From: Candidatus Rokuibacteriota bacterium
GTDB taxonomy: Bacteria > Methylomirabilota > Methylomirabilia > Rokubacteriales > CSP1-6
Direction of reading: 5' to 3'
Assembly: GCA_003221515.1 (NCBI GenBank)
Contig: QHSI01000110.1
Coordinates: 1 to 47,852, forward strand
Length of the DNA stretch: 47,852 bases
Below are positions 1-8,251 of the stretch, piece by piece. The stretch's first letter is position 1. Each line of letters begins with the position of its first letter. The translations under genes and the position numbers were made by a program. The notes under the pieces are model-generated. The model saw nothing but the letters and a program-made list of their open reading frames with translations, had not been told where the DNA came from and searched no databases.

Positions 1-934
1 AGACCCGACGTGGCTCCGCGGTCACCTCGCTCAGGAATTTCCGGAGCGCGATCAGCAGCCCGGCCGGGTTGTCGCCCTGTACGGTGTGGCCGGCGCGCTC
101 GACCTTCACCCACCGGCCGTCGGGCAGCGCCCGGGCCAACCGCTCGGCGTCCTCGTCGTGGAACACGTCGCTCTCGGCGCCGCGCACGACGAGCGTCGGA
201 CAGGTCACCTTGGCCGCCGCCGACCAGAGGATCTCGCGGCGTCGCTCGGTAGCCGCCGGGTCGAGGGCGCGCCCGCGGTGGCGCTGGTCGTACTTCCACA
301 TCCATTTGCCGTCAGGCATCTGTCGCAGGTTGTGGAGCAGGCTCCGGCGCAGCAGCGTGGCGTTGCGGCGCGGGTTGAAGGCCAGCGCGCGGTTCACGAA
401 GTCCTCGACCGAATCGAGCGGCGTCGCCTCCGAGGTGAACGCGGCGATCTTCGCGCGCCCCGCCTGGCGAGTCTCCGGGCCGACGTCGACGAGCACGAGC
501 GCGGCGAGCCGCCGGCTGTGGGCACCAGCCCAGGCCAGCGAGGTGGCGCCGCCCAGCGACATGCCGACGAGGACGAAGCGATCGAGCCCCGAGCTGTCGA
601 CGAAGGCGTCCAGGTCGGCGGCATGGCTCTCGATGGCGTAATCCATCTCGGGCGACCACTCGCTGTCCCCGTGGCCGCGCTGGTCCAGGGCGAGACAGTG
701 GCGCTCGAGCCGGAGCGCCGCGCAGACGAGGTCCCAGGTGTGGACGTTGAGGCCGCCGCCGTGCAGGAACAGCATCGGCGCCCGGCCGCGCGTGCCCCAG
801 TCGAGATAGTGGAAGCGCATCCCTCGCAGGATGACGTGGTGGGCGGTGGGCAGGACCAGGTCAGGAAGCGTGAGGCCGGCGGTGGCTGACGCCAGCGCCA
901 GGTGCGCGCGAAACTCGTCGGGGCTCAGGCTCAC
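1..934 (-). CDS. alpha/beta hydrolase, C-terminus cut by window edge
   Basis: About 311 codons are visible, starting at a GTG whose GTGA overlaps the stop of the upstream dehydrogenase gene, so the two are translationally coupled. The alpha/beta-hydrolase layout is clear: an oxyanion motif HGGG near residues 58-61, the nucleophile elbow GMSLGG with Ser126, an acidic residue in the segment RGAESDVFHDEDAERL, and the late histidine in AGHTVQGDNP. The catalytic set is complete, and the frame is still open at base 2, probably within a few codons of the natural end. The substrate cannot be told; esters or C-C bonds of ring-cleavage products are typical for this fold. The neighbour is suggestive because acetoin-dehydrogenase E2 proteins (AcoC) carry a hydrolase domain of this fold, but no lipoyl domain is seen here. 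Confidence 0.85.
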   Translation of the reverse strand, partial: MSLSPDEFRAHLALASATAGLTLPDLVLPTAHHVILRGMRFHYLDWGTRGRAPMLFLHGGGLNVHTWDLVCAALRLERHCLALDQRGHGDSEWSPEMDYAIESHAADLDAFVDSSGLDRFVLVGMSLGGATSLAWAGAHSRRLAALVLVDVGPETRQAGRAKIAAFTSEATPLDSVEDFVNRALAFNPRRNATLLRRSLLHNLRQMPDGKWMWKYDQRHRGRALDPAATERRREILWSAAAKVTCPTLVVRGAESDVFHDEDAERLARALPDGRWVKVERAGHTVQGDNPAGLLIALRKFLSEVTAEPRRV

Positions 935-1914
935 GCGTAGACGTCCTCGTCCACCTGGCTCGCGGCCGGATAGGGCGCGGCCAGCGCGTACTGCACGCCG
1001 GTGTCGATCTCGGCCTTCACGTCGTTGCCGATGCGCTCGAAGACGCTCGCGTCGGCGAGCCCCTGCTGGCTGAGCCGCCCGGCCAGCGTCTGGAGCGGAT
1101 CGTGAGTGGTCATCCACTCGCGCTCTTCCTCGCGCGTGCGGTACTCGCGGTTGACGTCGCCGACGTGGTGACCGTAGTAGCGATAGGTCTTGCACTCGAG
1201 GAACGCCGGGCCCTCGCCGCGCCGCGCGCGCTCGACCAGCCGACGCATGGTCGCGTTGACGGCCTGCACGTCCTGCCCGTCGACGCTTTCGGCGAGGATG
1301 CCGAAGGCGCGGGCGCGCGCCAGGATCTCGCCGGCGATGGTGTCGCCGCAGGGCGTGTACTCGCCGTAGAGGTTGTTCTCGCACACGTAGATGACCGGCA
1401 GCTTCCACAACGCCGCCATGTTCATCGTCTCGTAGAGCAGCCCCTGGCCCAGGGCACCGTCGCCGAAGAAGCACGCGGCGACCTGATCGCTACCGCGCAT
1501 CTTGGCGGACAGCGCCGCGCCGGTGGCGATGCCGGCGGAGCCGCCGACGATGGCGTTGGCGCCGAGGTTGCCGGTGTCGGGATCGGCGATGTGCATCGAG
1601 CCGCCCTTGCCGCGGCAATACCCCGACTCCTTGCCGAGCAGCTCCGCGAACATCCGGTTGACCGACGCCCCCTTGGCCAGGCAGTGGCCGTGGCCACGAT
1701 GCGTGCTCGTGATGAAATCGTCGCGGCGCAGCGCCTCGCACACGCCGACCGCCACCGCCTCCTCGCCGATATATAGATGAGCGAGGCCCGGCATCTTCGC
1801 GCTCTTGTAGAGCTCGTTCACCTGCTCGTCGAAGGCGCGAATCTTCGCCATCTGCCGATACATGTGAAGGTTCTGCTCCAGCTCCATCCGCGGCTCGATC
1901 ACGTCCGTCCTCAT
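931..1914 (-). CDS. TPP-dependent dehydrogenase E1 component, alpha subunit (PDH/acetoin dehydrogenase type)
   Basis: 327 residues, the normal size for the alpha subunit of a heterotetrameric 2-oxoacid or acetoin dehydrogenase E1. The thiamine-diphosphate signature starts at GDG (151-153) and ends at the NN pair (180-181). The N-terminal MYRQMAKIRAFDEQ, RGHGH (73-77) and C-terminal YYGHHVGD with a following YR are standard family blocks. The start has an in-register purine-rich site (GGGAGA) about ten bases upstream. E1-alpha works only with an E1-beta partner plus lipoyl E2 and E3. None is seen on the upstream side, and the gene directly downstream is an alpha/beta hydrolase; beta could lie beyond base 1. 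The exact substrate (pyruvate, acetoin or a branched 2-oxoacid) is not decidable from sequence alone. Confidence 0.92.
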   Translation of the reverse strand: MRTDVIEPRMELEQNLHMYRQMAKIRAFDEQVNELYKSAKMPGLAHLYIGEEAVAVGVCEALRRDDFITSTHRGHGHCLAKGASVNRMFAELLGKESGYCRGKGGSMHIADPDTGNLGANAIVGGSAGIATGAALSAKMRGSDQVAACFFGDGALGQGLLYETMNMAALWKLPVIYVCENNLYGEYTPCGDTIAGEILARARAFGILAESVDGQDVQAVNATMRRLVERARRGEGPAFLECKTYRYYGHHVGDVNREYRTREEEREWMTTHDPLQTLAGRLSQQGLADASVFERIGNDVKAEIDTGVQYALAAPYPAASQVDEDVYA

Positions 1915-1971
1915 CGCCTGTCTCCCGTCTAGAGTTCCGATCTCACGCGAGGCTGCTCCAGGCCGGGCGCG

Positions 1972-1983
1972 GTGTCAAGACAC
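1972..1983. promoter_or_regulatory. candidate upstream activator site, palindrome
   Basis: GTGTCAAGACAC is a 5+2+5 palindrome lying about 140 bp upstream of the sigma-54 promoter element at 2112-2127. That is a normal distance for an enhancer-binding protein of the NtrC class. GTCAAG recurs at about 1990. Assignment as an activator site is inference from position and symmetry. Confidence 0.3.
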
Positions 1984-2111
1984 CTGCCCTGTCAAGGCGG
2001 CACGGTCGGTACCATTTTCCGACAATCGGAGCCATCCTCCCCCCGTCGCTCGGCACCCGCTCGAGAGCTAAATGCACATCGCAGCAACACTCGGCGTCGA
2101 TAAGTCATCGG

Positions 2112-2127
2112 TGGCACATGCGTTGCA
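2112..2127 (+). promoter_or_regulatory. sigma-54 (RpoN) promoter, -24/-12 elements
   Basis: TGGCACATGCGTTGCA reproduces the -24 (TGGCAC) and -12 (TTGCA) elements with the obligatory GG-N10-GC spacing. The predicted transcription start is near 2138, giving a leader of about 70 bases before the ATG at 2207. It faces the small exported-protein gene and sits in otherwise non-coding DNA. Matches of this quality in an intergenic region are uncommon by chance. Sigma-54 promoters need an ATP-driven activator, which is not encoded in this window. Confidence 0.7.
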
Positions 2128-2206
2128 CCAAGGCAGGTATAAGTTTCCGGATGTTTGGGTGGGCAGAAGTTGGTGCAGTGAATTTCAACACACGGAGAGT
2201 CAAACG

Positions 2207-2545
2207 ATGAAGTGGACAGGAGTCGTAGCGCTGTTCGCGGTGGTTGCGTTCGCCGTTCCGGCCTTCGCGCAGGCGCCGGTCGGGGCCTGGTGCGGTGGCT
2301 CGTACGGTGCTGAGGGTACCAACTTCGGCCCGTGCCCGACCGCTCAGTCCGCCCCGCAGGTCGCCGGACAGGCGTCGGGCGTCCAGGGTCAGAGCGTTTC
2401 GACGGAGCCTCAGTACCCGGCCACCCAGGTCACTTTCGAGGACGGCAAGGCCATGTTCAACAAGCAGCCGCTGAACCTTCCCTACGTGTCGTTCCCGGAT
2501 CGCACCCACGAGATCCAGGCCGGCGACAGCGGCGGCACCGAGTAG
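2207..2545 (+). CDS. small exported protein of unknown function
   Basis: 112 residues. The ATG at 2207 is preferred over the in-frame upstream ATG at 2072 because it follows a CGGAGAG site by about seven bases and begins a clean Sec signal peptide (MKWTGVVALFAVVAFAVPAFA, cut before QAPVG). The mature part of about 90 residues has two cysteines (WCGGSYG and FGPCPTAQ) and a hydrophilic C-terminus containing TFEDGKAMFNKQPL and ending GDSGGTE. No known domain is recognised. It is a single-gene unit with a sigma-54-type promoter upstream and a strong hairpin terminator just downstream, suggesting conditional and possibly abundant expression. A periplasmic or secreted role is inferred from the signal peptide only. 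Confidence 0.75.
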   Translation: MKWTGVVALFAVVAFAVPAFAQAPVGAWCGGSYGAEGTNFGPCPTAQSAPQVAGQASGVQGQSVSTEPQYPATQVTFEDGKAMFNKQPLNLPYVSFPDRTHEIQAGDSGGTE

Positions 2546-2574
2546 CGACGTTCACGGATCGACGCACCTGATGA

Positions 2575-2607
2575 CGGCGCGGGCCTCGGCCCGCGCCGTT
2601 GTCGTTT
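2575..2607 (+). terminator. rho-independent terminator of the small exported protein gene
   Basis: A perfect 10-bp stem, CGGCGCGGGC paired with GCCCGCGCCG, has a CTCG loop and is followed by TTGTCGTTTT. It lies 30 bases after the stop codon. Confidence 0.8.
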
Positions 2608-2731
2608 TGGTGGCCGCCTCTTCCGGAATACGGGGGGCGGTCAAACGCCGCCACTGATACGGATCCGCCATTGACACCAGAGCGACCACCACCGTATCCT
2701 CCTGGCCACACTTCGCGTGGCGGGAGGAACC

Positions 2732-2878
2732 ATGGCGGCTCTCAGGTACATCGGACTCGCGGCGTTCCTCCTGCTCGTCGGATGCGCCTCGATCGATCCC
2801 AAGCCGATCGAAGTCGAGATGCCGGCGGCGCAGAAGCACTTCATCGTCCAAGGGCCCAGCGACTCCGCACTTCGGTAG
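2732..2878 (+). CDS. small lipoprotein (48 residues)
   Basis: A short gene with a GGGAGG site five bases before the ATG. It encodes a lipoprotein signal MAALRYIGLAAFLLLVGC with lipobox LVGC, then a mature peptide of only about 31 residues (CASIDPKP..., ending SDSALR). Tiny lipoproteins starting CASxDP are common in high-GC bacteria and rarely have known function; entericidin-like or envelope-spacer roles are possible but not shown. It converges on the TRAP-type binding-protein gene, whose end lies ten bases away. The ribosome-binding site and lipobox together make it a real gene despite its size. Confidence 0.7.
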   Translation: MAALRYIGLAAFLLLVGCASIDPKPIEVEMPAAQKHFIVQGPSDSALR

Positions 2879-2887
2879 TCTCGCGCG

Positions 2888-3805
2888 TCACGCCTCGAGG
2901 TACGCGAACAGCTTGGCGTCGAGCTGCTTGCGATACTTCTCCACGACCGGCTGCACCGCGCGTATGAACGCCCCGCGCTCGCTGTCGGTGAGCCGGATCA
3001 CGTCGTTCGCGGCAGGATCGAGCTTCGCCATGATCTCGTCGTCCTCGGCCGCCGCCAGCTGACGCTGATACGCGGTCGCCTCGCGCGCCGCGACGTCGAC
3101 CGCCGCCCGCACCTCGGCCGGCCAGCTCCGGTAGTGGGCGGCGTTGCACACGAGGGCCGACGCGCCCCAGAAATGACCGCTGAGCGTGATGTAGCGATGG
3201 TGGCGGTGGACGCCGAAGTTGTAGATGTTGGTGAGCGGATTGTCCTGCGCCTGGAAGCGATCGCCACCGATCTGCTCCACGAACTCCTTGACGTCCGACG
3301 CAATGGGCTCGAAGCCGAGCGCGCGGAAGACCTCGCCGTGGAGGTCGCTCGTCTGGGTGCGGATGCGGATGCCGCGGCAGTCGTCGGGACGGCGGATGGG
3401 CCGCACGCGGTTCGAGAGGTGCCGGAAGCCGTTGTCCCAGTAGCCGAGCAGCCGGCACGGTGTCCGCTCGGCGACGTGGCCCGCGGCACGCTCGCCGTAT
3501 TCGCCGTCGAGCGCGCGGAACACGGTGCGGCGGTCCTTCACGAGGAACGGCAGCTCGAGCAATTGTAGGTCCGGCGCCGATCGTGAGAAGCGGACGGTGG
3601 ACATGTAGCAGAACGACAGCTCGCCGCGCTCGACCATCGGCACCAGGTCGCCCGAGGGTCGGCCGAGCTTCAGGATGCTGCCGATCAGCTCGAAGCCCAC
3701 GCGCTCGCCGAGCGCCTGCGTGAGCCGCTCGCCGAAGCGCGCGGCCGCGCGATTGTGGATCGACGCGGGCTCCTGATACCCACCGAATCTGATATCCAGT
3801 TTCAT
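2888..3805 (-). CDS. TRAP transporter DctP-type substrate-binding protein, lacking a signal peptide
   Basis: 305 residues matching the DctP fold: an early strand IRFGGYQEP, the segment MVERGELSFCYMSTVRF, the family hallmark WDNGFRHLSNRVRPIRRPDDCRGIRIR (about 122-148), and a helical C-terminus QPVVEKYRKQLDAKLFAYLEA. DctP proteins normally bind organic acids in the periplasm and hand them to DctQM permeases. Two things are odd. No DctQ or DctM gene is adjacent. The protein also starts directly at the first beta strand with no export signal, and an in-frame TAG lies only four codons upstream of the ATG, so no longer version exists in this frame. It may be cytosolic, be a relic, or have lost its signal by mutation. 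Confidence 0.85.
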   Translation of the reverse strand: MKLDIRFGGYQEPASIHNRAAARFGERLTQALGERVGFELIGSILKLGRPSGDLVPMVERGELSFCYMSTVRFSRSAPDLQLLELPFLVKDRRTVFRALDGEYGERAAGHVAERTPCRLLGYWDNGFRHLSNRVRPIRRPDDCRGIRIRTQTSDLHGEVFRALGFEPIASDVKEFVEQIGGDRFQAQDNPLTNIYNFGVHRHHRYITLSGHFWGASALVCNAAHYRSWPAEVRAAVDVAAREATAYQRQLAAAEDDEIMAKLDPAANDVIRLTDSERGAFIRAVQPVVEKYRKQLDAKLFAYLEA

Positions 3806-3961
3806 CGGCTTCCGCTACCCTCGGATACGCGGTGACGCGTGGCGTGGTGTCTGCTATATCACACGGATGACGGGTGACGTGAAGAGACTGCTCGCGCTCG
3901 CGCCTTCCACGACGAGCTTCGGAGCGATGCCCCTGAGCATCCTCGAGGTGAAGATGGATCG

Positions 3962-5980
3962 ATGGATCGAGGCACGGAGGCGCAAGCCCTCGTGACGGAC
4001 ACCGCGCGCGACGCCGCGGGCCCGTCGGGGGCCGAGGTCGATGCCGCCCTCAGGCGGCTGGGGCACGTCGCGTTCCGTCCCGGCCAGCGCGAGGCGATCG
4101 ACACGCTGCTCGCTCACGGACGGCTCCTGCTGGTCGCGCCGACCGGCGGCGGCAAGAGCCTGAGCTACCAGCTGCCCGCGACGATTCTGCCGGGCACGAC
4201 CCTGGTGGTGTCGCCCCTGGTGGCGTTGATGGCCGATCAGGTCCAGGCGCTCGAAGCCCGCGGTGTCCGCGCGACGTACCTCGCCTCCACGCTCGACGGG
4301 GCCGAGATGCGTCGGCGCATGGCGCGGATCGCGCGGCGCGAGCCGGCGCTCGTGTACGTGGCGCCCGAGCGGCTCGCGTTCCCCGGCTTCCGCTCGCTGC
4401 TCGGCGCGCTCGCCTGCCCGCTCGTGGCCATCGACGAGGCCCACTGCATCAGCGAGTGGGGGCACGACTTTCGTCCCGAATACCTCGAGATCGGCGGATT
4501 GCTCGGTGAGCTGCCGGGCGCGCGCGTGCTCGCGTGTACGGCGACGGCGACGCCCATCGTGCGCGACGAGATCCTGGCGCGGCTCGGCCTGCCGTCCGAT
4601 ACGCCGCAGATCGTCAGTGGATTCGCGCGCCCCAACCTGGCGCTGCGTGCCGCAGAGATCGACGGTCGCCGCGAGCGCGAGCGCCTGGTCGACGGCGCGC
4701 TCGCGGAGGCGCTCGAGGGCCCGGGCCGAAAGCGCGGCACGGCGATCGTGTACGCGCCGACGCGAAAGCGGGCGGACGAAGAGAGCGCGCGGTTGAGCGA
4801 GCGCGGCTGGCGCGCCCGCGCCTATCACGCCGGGCTCGACGGCAAGACCCGTGACGCCGTGCAGGGTGACTTCGCGGCCGGCGCGCTCGAGGTCGTCGTG
4901 GCCACCAACGCGTTCGGCATGGGGATCGACCGGGCGGACGTCCGCGCGGTCGTCCACCTCGGCCCCCCGGGATCGATCGAGGCGTACTACCAGGAGGTGG
5001 GCCGCGCCGGACGCGACGGAGCGCCCGCCCTCGGGCTGCTGCTCGTCAGCCCGAGCGACCTGCCGCTGCGCCGCGCCCTGCTCGAGCGCGGCACCGGAGA
5101 CGCGACACCCGACCCGGCGGTGGTCGAGCACAAGTGGAGCATGTTCCTCGAGCTGATCCGCTGGGCCGAGGGCGGCAGCTGTCGCCACGACGCGATCCTG
5201 CGCTATTTCGGCGACGAGGCCGAGACGCTCGCGGGGTGTGGCCGCTGCGACGTGTGCCTGGCCCTGGAGGACGAGCCGGAGACCGGCGATCCGGAGCAGG
5301 TGACGTTGATCGTCCGCAAGGCGCTCTCCGGCGTCGCACGCGTCGATGGGCGGTTCGGGCTCCAGCTCGCCGTCAAGCTCGTGCGCGGCGATGCCGACGA
5401 GCGGCTCGAGCGGGCCGGGCTCACACAGGTCCGGACCTTCGGCAACCTGAGCGAGCACGGGGCGCCGTGGCTGACGGCGCTGCTCCGCCGATGCGTGTCG
5501 GCCGGCTGGGTCAGCTTCGACGGCGGCGACCGTCCGGTCGTCACGCTGACCGACGACGGCCGCGCCGTGATGAAGGGCGAACGCCCGGCGCGCCTGCTCC
5601 TGCCGCCGATGGCCCGGCGCGCGAAGCTCGCCTCCGGCGCGCTTCGCGCCGGCACGGCGGAACACGCCACCGCGCCGGCCGTCGAGCCGGCGACCGATCG
5701 GGCGTCCGCGCGCGTCGCCCGGCGCGAGCCGGCCGAGCTCGACGCGGCGGGGCTGGCGCTCTTCGAGGCGCTCCGGCGTCACCGGCTCACGGTGGCGCGC
5801 GCCGAGCGCGTGGCGCCCTTCATCGTGGCGAGCGACCGCACGCTGCGCGACATCGCGATGCTGCGGCCGCGTGATCTCGTCGAGCTCGAGCGCGCGCACG
5901 GCGTCGGGCCGCACAAGGCGGCGAAATATGGCGCCGGGCTGGTCAAGGTCGTTGCCGAAAGTGTCGAACCGAGACGATAG
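3962..5980 (+). CDS. recQ: RecQ-family ATP-dependent DNA helicase
   Basis: 672 residues if the ATG at 3962 is used; a GTG at 3992 behind a GGAGG is an alternative. Superfamily-2 motifs are in order: motif 0 FRPGQREAI, Walker A PTGGGKS (60-66), DEAH box (158-161) followed by CISEWGHDFRPEY, motif III TATATP, and motif VI QEVGRAGRDG. Next come the RecQ zinc-binding cysteines (GSCRHDAILRYFGD...CGRCDVC), a winged-helix region, and a C-terminal HRDC domain (LFEALRRHRLTVARAERV...). It unwinds 3'-5' at forks and recombination intermediates. It is slightly longer than E. coli RecQ because of an Ala/Arg-rich linker before HRDC. The stop is 10 bases from the next lipoprotein gene, so they may share a transcript. 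Confidence 0.96.
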   Translation: MDRGTEAQALVTDTARDAAGPSGAEVDAALRRLGHVAFRPGQREAIDTLLAHGRLLLVAPTGGGKSLSYQLPATILPGTTLVVSPLVALMADQVQALEARGVRATYLASTLDGAEMRRRMARIARREPALVYVAPERLAFPGFRSLLGALACPLVAIDEAHCISEWGHDFRPEYLEIGGLLGELPGARVLACTATATPIVRDEILARLGLPSDTPQIVSGFARPNLALRAAEIDGRRERERLVDGALAEALEGPGRKRGTAIVYAPTRKRADEESARLSERGWRARAYHAGLDGKTRDAVQGDFAAGALEVVVATNAFGMGIDRADVRAVVHLGPPGSIEAYYQEVGRAGRDGAPALGLLLVSPSDLPLRRALLERGTGDATPDPAVVEHKWSMFLELIRWAEGGSCRHDAILRYFGDEAETLAGCGRCDVCLALEDEPETGDPEQVTLIVRKALSGVARVDGRFGLQLAVKLVRGDADERLERAGLTQVRTFGNLSEHGAPWLTALLRRCVSAGWVSFDGGDRPVVTLTDDGRAVMKGERPARLLLPPMARRAKLASGALRAGTAEHATAPAVEPATDRASARVARREPAELDAAGLALFEALRRHRLTVARAERVAPFIVASDRTLRDIAMLRPRDLVELERAHGVGPHKAAKYGAGLVKVVAESVEPRR

Positions 5981-5990
5981 GAGAGACGTG

Positions 5991-6458
5991 ATGAGACCGC
6001 GACTTTGGCTGGCTGCACTCGTGATCGCGCTCGGTGGCTGCGCGTCGGCGTCGCTTCCCTACAAGCCCGAGTCGCCGCCGTCCGGCGCGGCGCTCTCGGC
6101 CGACTACACGCTGCTCGCCGACCGGCTCCGCGTAGAGGTCGACACGAGCGGCTATCGCCTCGAGGACGCCCAGATCATCACGCCGGCTCAGACGACGGTG
6201 CGGCCACAGACGATCGAGCAGCCTCCGCTGTATGGCGGCGGCGGCACCGGAATCGGGATCGGCGTCGGCGGTTCGAGCGGCGGCGGGGTCGGCGTGGGGA
6301 CCGGAATCGGCGTCAGCATTCCCATGGGCTCGGGAACCCGCGTTCAGGGCAACACGGTCCTGTACTTCGCGCTGGATCAGATCGGCCCAGCGCCGTGGCG
6401 GCTGTCAGTCAAGGTGGCGCAGACGACCCCCGCGGTCATCGTTCTCCCAGCGCGTTAG
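5991..6458 (+). CDS. glycine-rich lipoprotein of unknown function
   Basis: 155 residues beginning at an ATG with AGGAGAG six bases upstream. The signal MRPRLWLAALVIALGGC carries a lipobox LGGC followed by ASASLPYKPE. Residues about 82-117 form a low-complexity block of alternating Gly with Ile/Val/Ser (GGGGTGIGIGVGG and similar), flanked by a mixed N-terminal part with YRLEDAQIITPAQTTVRPQ and a C-terminal part with TRVQGNTVLYFALDQIGPAPWRLSVKVAQ. The flanks look like one beta domain interrupted by a flexible Gly loop. It is predicted to be anchored in the outer membrane or periplasm. It may be transcribed with recQ, though no functional link is evident. Confidence 0.8.
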   Translation: MRPRLWLAALVIALGGCASASLPYKPESPPSGAALSADYTLLADRLRVEVDTSGYRLEDAQIITPAQTTVRPQTIEQPPLYGGGGTGIGIGVGGSSGGGVGVGTGIGVSIPMGSGTRVQGNTVLYFALDQIGPAPWRLSVKVAQTTPAVIVLPAR

Positions 6459-6478
6459 CCAGGCGCGGTGGCGCGTGG

Positions 6479-8134
6479 TTAGGCGCTGCGGAATCGGGTG
6501 AATCTCGCGAACAGGACGGAAAGCATCGGCAGGGCGAAGCCGATGATGGTCACCGTCAGGAGCACGTTCCCGAGCTCGCGGTAGTCGGCGGGGGTCACGA
6601 CGGCGCCGGTCGCGTCGCGCACCTCGCGCGTGACCGTGAAGATCTGGTTCAGGTACTTGGTCCCGAGCTGCGCGGCCACCAGCGACAGGTTCGCGAACGA
6701 TCCCATGACCGCGAAGTACGTCGCCTTCAACCGGTCGGGGGCGGAGTTGGCGATCCACGCCAGCAGCGGCACCATCGAGATCTGGCCCAGCGGCGACTCG
6801 AGCGCGGTGTCGACGAGCGCGATCGCGCGTGCGTCGACGATGCCGTGCGTGTGCGCCGCGGTCCACTCGTGGAGCCCGTAGTACATGCCGAGGACCGGGA
6901 GGGCGAGCAGGGTCGTCGCCACCGTGAGCGCCCCCACGATGTAGGCGATCGACCGCTCGGCCATGAAGCGGCGGAAGATGAACAACCCGGCCAGCGTGAG
7001 GACGCTGCTGATCAACGAGAGCTCGGCCAGGAACTCCTGGTCGAAGCCGAGGTAGTCGATCTCCCACCAGGTGGCCCCGGCGCCCGGGCTGGGCACCGCG
7101 CGGAAGATGAACACCACGATCGCCGTTCCGACCAGCACGTGCCGCGCCTGCGGCTCGAGCTCCCCGGTGATCCGCCCGATCAGGAAGACGAGGACCGCCA
7201 TCGAGAGGCCGAAGACGAGCTCCTGGCCAAAAGCCATGTCGCCGAGCCCGACGCCGACCGAGACGATCGCGAACGCGAGGCCACCGCCGAGAATCCACCA
7301 GTTGATCGGGACCCGCTCGCCGTGCGGGTTCAGCATCCGCCGCGCCTCGCTCGGCGCGAAGTTTTTCGCGACGAGCCGCCGCGTGTCGCGCCAGCGCAGG
7401 GCGAGCCCGAGGCCGACGCCCAGCACCGATACCACCGGGATGATCAGCGCCAGCTCGTAGACGCGGAGATAGACGAGCGCCTTGTCGGCCTCCGGCAGCT
7501 CGCCCACACCCTGCAGCAGATATACGTTGGCGAGCGAGACGAGGACGGTGCCGCCGATGATCGCGACCCGGCCCAGCGTCTGCACGGTCGTGTTCATGGA
7601 CTTGCGCGCAGCCATGTCGACCGGCCGCCCCTCCGCGTCGACGCGCGGCACCGCCTCGACGGTCATCGCGTCGGCGACGACGTCCTGCACGACGTAGCCG
7701 ATCGGCGCGAGCAGCGTGGCGAGCACGTACCACGCCTCGACGGTCAGCACCTTCGGCATCGACTCCGGGTGACCGAGCAGGCCGATCATGACGGCGATGC
7801 TCGCGGTGATCAGCCCGGCGCCGACGAACACCATCGTCGCCTTCCAGCGCCAGACGAGATCCACGAAGTGGCCCAGCGGCACCTTGAGCGCCCAGGGCAG
7901 CCCGGCCCAGAAGGCGAGCCCGGCGAGAAACTCCGCCGACAGTCCCAACCGCTCCTTCACGTAGAACGTGCCGACGATGGCGGTGAGCCCGGAGATCCCG
8001 GCGGCGACGTAGACCATCAGGGGCGGAAGGTACGAGAGCCGCATCTCGCGCCCGAGCCCGAGAATGTTGCGGTCGATCCACACCCGAACGACCGCGGGCC
8101 ACCCCGGTGCGAGCGAGGAAGGAGCCGGAGGCAT
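6479..8134 (-). CDS. MFS transporter of the BT1/folate-biopterin-like family
   Basis: 551 residues. The ATG at 8134 follows a GGAG by about six bases and begins MPPAPSSLAPGWPAVV; longer in-frame versions upstream would run through the divergent gene. About twelve hydrophobic segments are visible. Family-specific blocks include SGLTAIVGTFYVKERLGLSAEFLAGLAFWAGLPWALKVPLGHFVD in the first half and YVVQDVVADAMTVEAVPR near residue 170, which correspond to the BT1 signature of a DVVAD-like helix. BT1 proteins carry folates or pterins in protists and cyanobacteria, but in most bacteria the substrate is unknown. It is divergently arranged with the CMD-DUF1330-VOC genes and convergent with the lipoprotein. 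Confidence 0.82.
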   Translation of the reverse strand: MPPAPSSLAPGWPAVVRVWIDRNILGLGREMRLSYLPPLMVYVAAGISGLTAIVGTFYVKERLGLSAEFLAGLAFWAGLPWALKVPLGHFVDLVWRWKATMVFVGAGLITASIAVMIGLLGHPESMPKVLTVEAWYVLATLLAPIGYVVQDVVADAMTVEAVPRVDAEGRPVDMAARKSMNTTVQTLGRVAIIGGTVLVSLANVYLLQGVGELPEADKALVYLRVYELALIIPVVSVLGVGLGLALRWRDTRRLVAKNFAPSEARRMLNPHGERVPINWWILGGGLAFAIVSVGVGLGDMAFGQELVFGLSMAVLVFLIGRITGELEPQARHVLVGTAIVVFIFRAVPSPGAGATWWEIDYLGFDQEFLAELSLISSVLTLAGLFIFRRFMAERSIAYIVGALTVATTLLALPVLGMYYGLHEWTAAHTHGIVDARAIALVDTALESPLGQISMVPLLAWIANSAPDRLKATYFAVMGSFANLSLVAAQLGTKYLNQIFTVTREVRDATGAVVTPADYRELGNVLLTVTIIGFALPMLSVLFARFTRFRSA

Positions 8135-8251
8135 CGAGCTCCAGGTTAGGCAGGAATCTTCGGTCCCGCAACGGGTTGTGGGCCCACGCGCTGAACGTCC
8201 AGCCGATGTGATACCTTCCTGACGCGTCTCGCGACGCTCCAGGAGGGGACG

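Noticed and set aside
2072-2206. 45-codon extension of the small exported protein
   Set aside because: It crosses the sigma-54 promoter and would bury the signal peptide; the ATG at 2207 has its own ribosome-binding site.
3854-5914. 686-residue open frame antisense to recQ
   Set aside because: Arg/Ala/Glu-rich sequence with no motifs, exactly opposite a gene with all helicase motifs; such shadows are expected at this GC content.
6005-8149. 714-residue plus-strand frame opposite the BT1-type transporter
   Set aside because: Low-complexity RD/HE-rich translation without hydrophobic or domain pattern; the minus strand encodes clear membrane helices.
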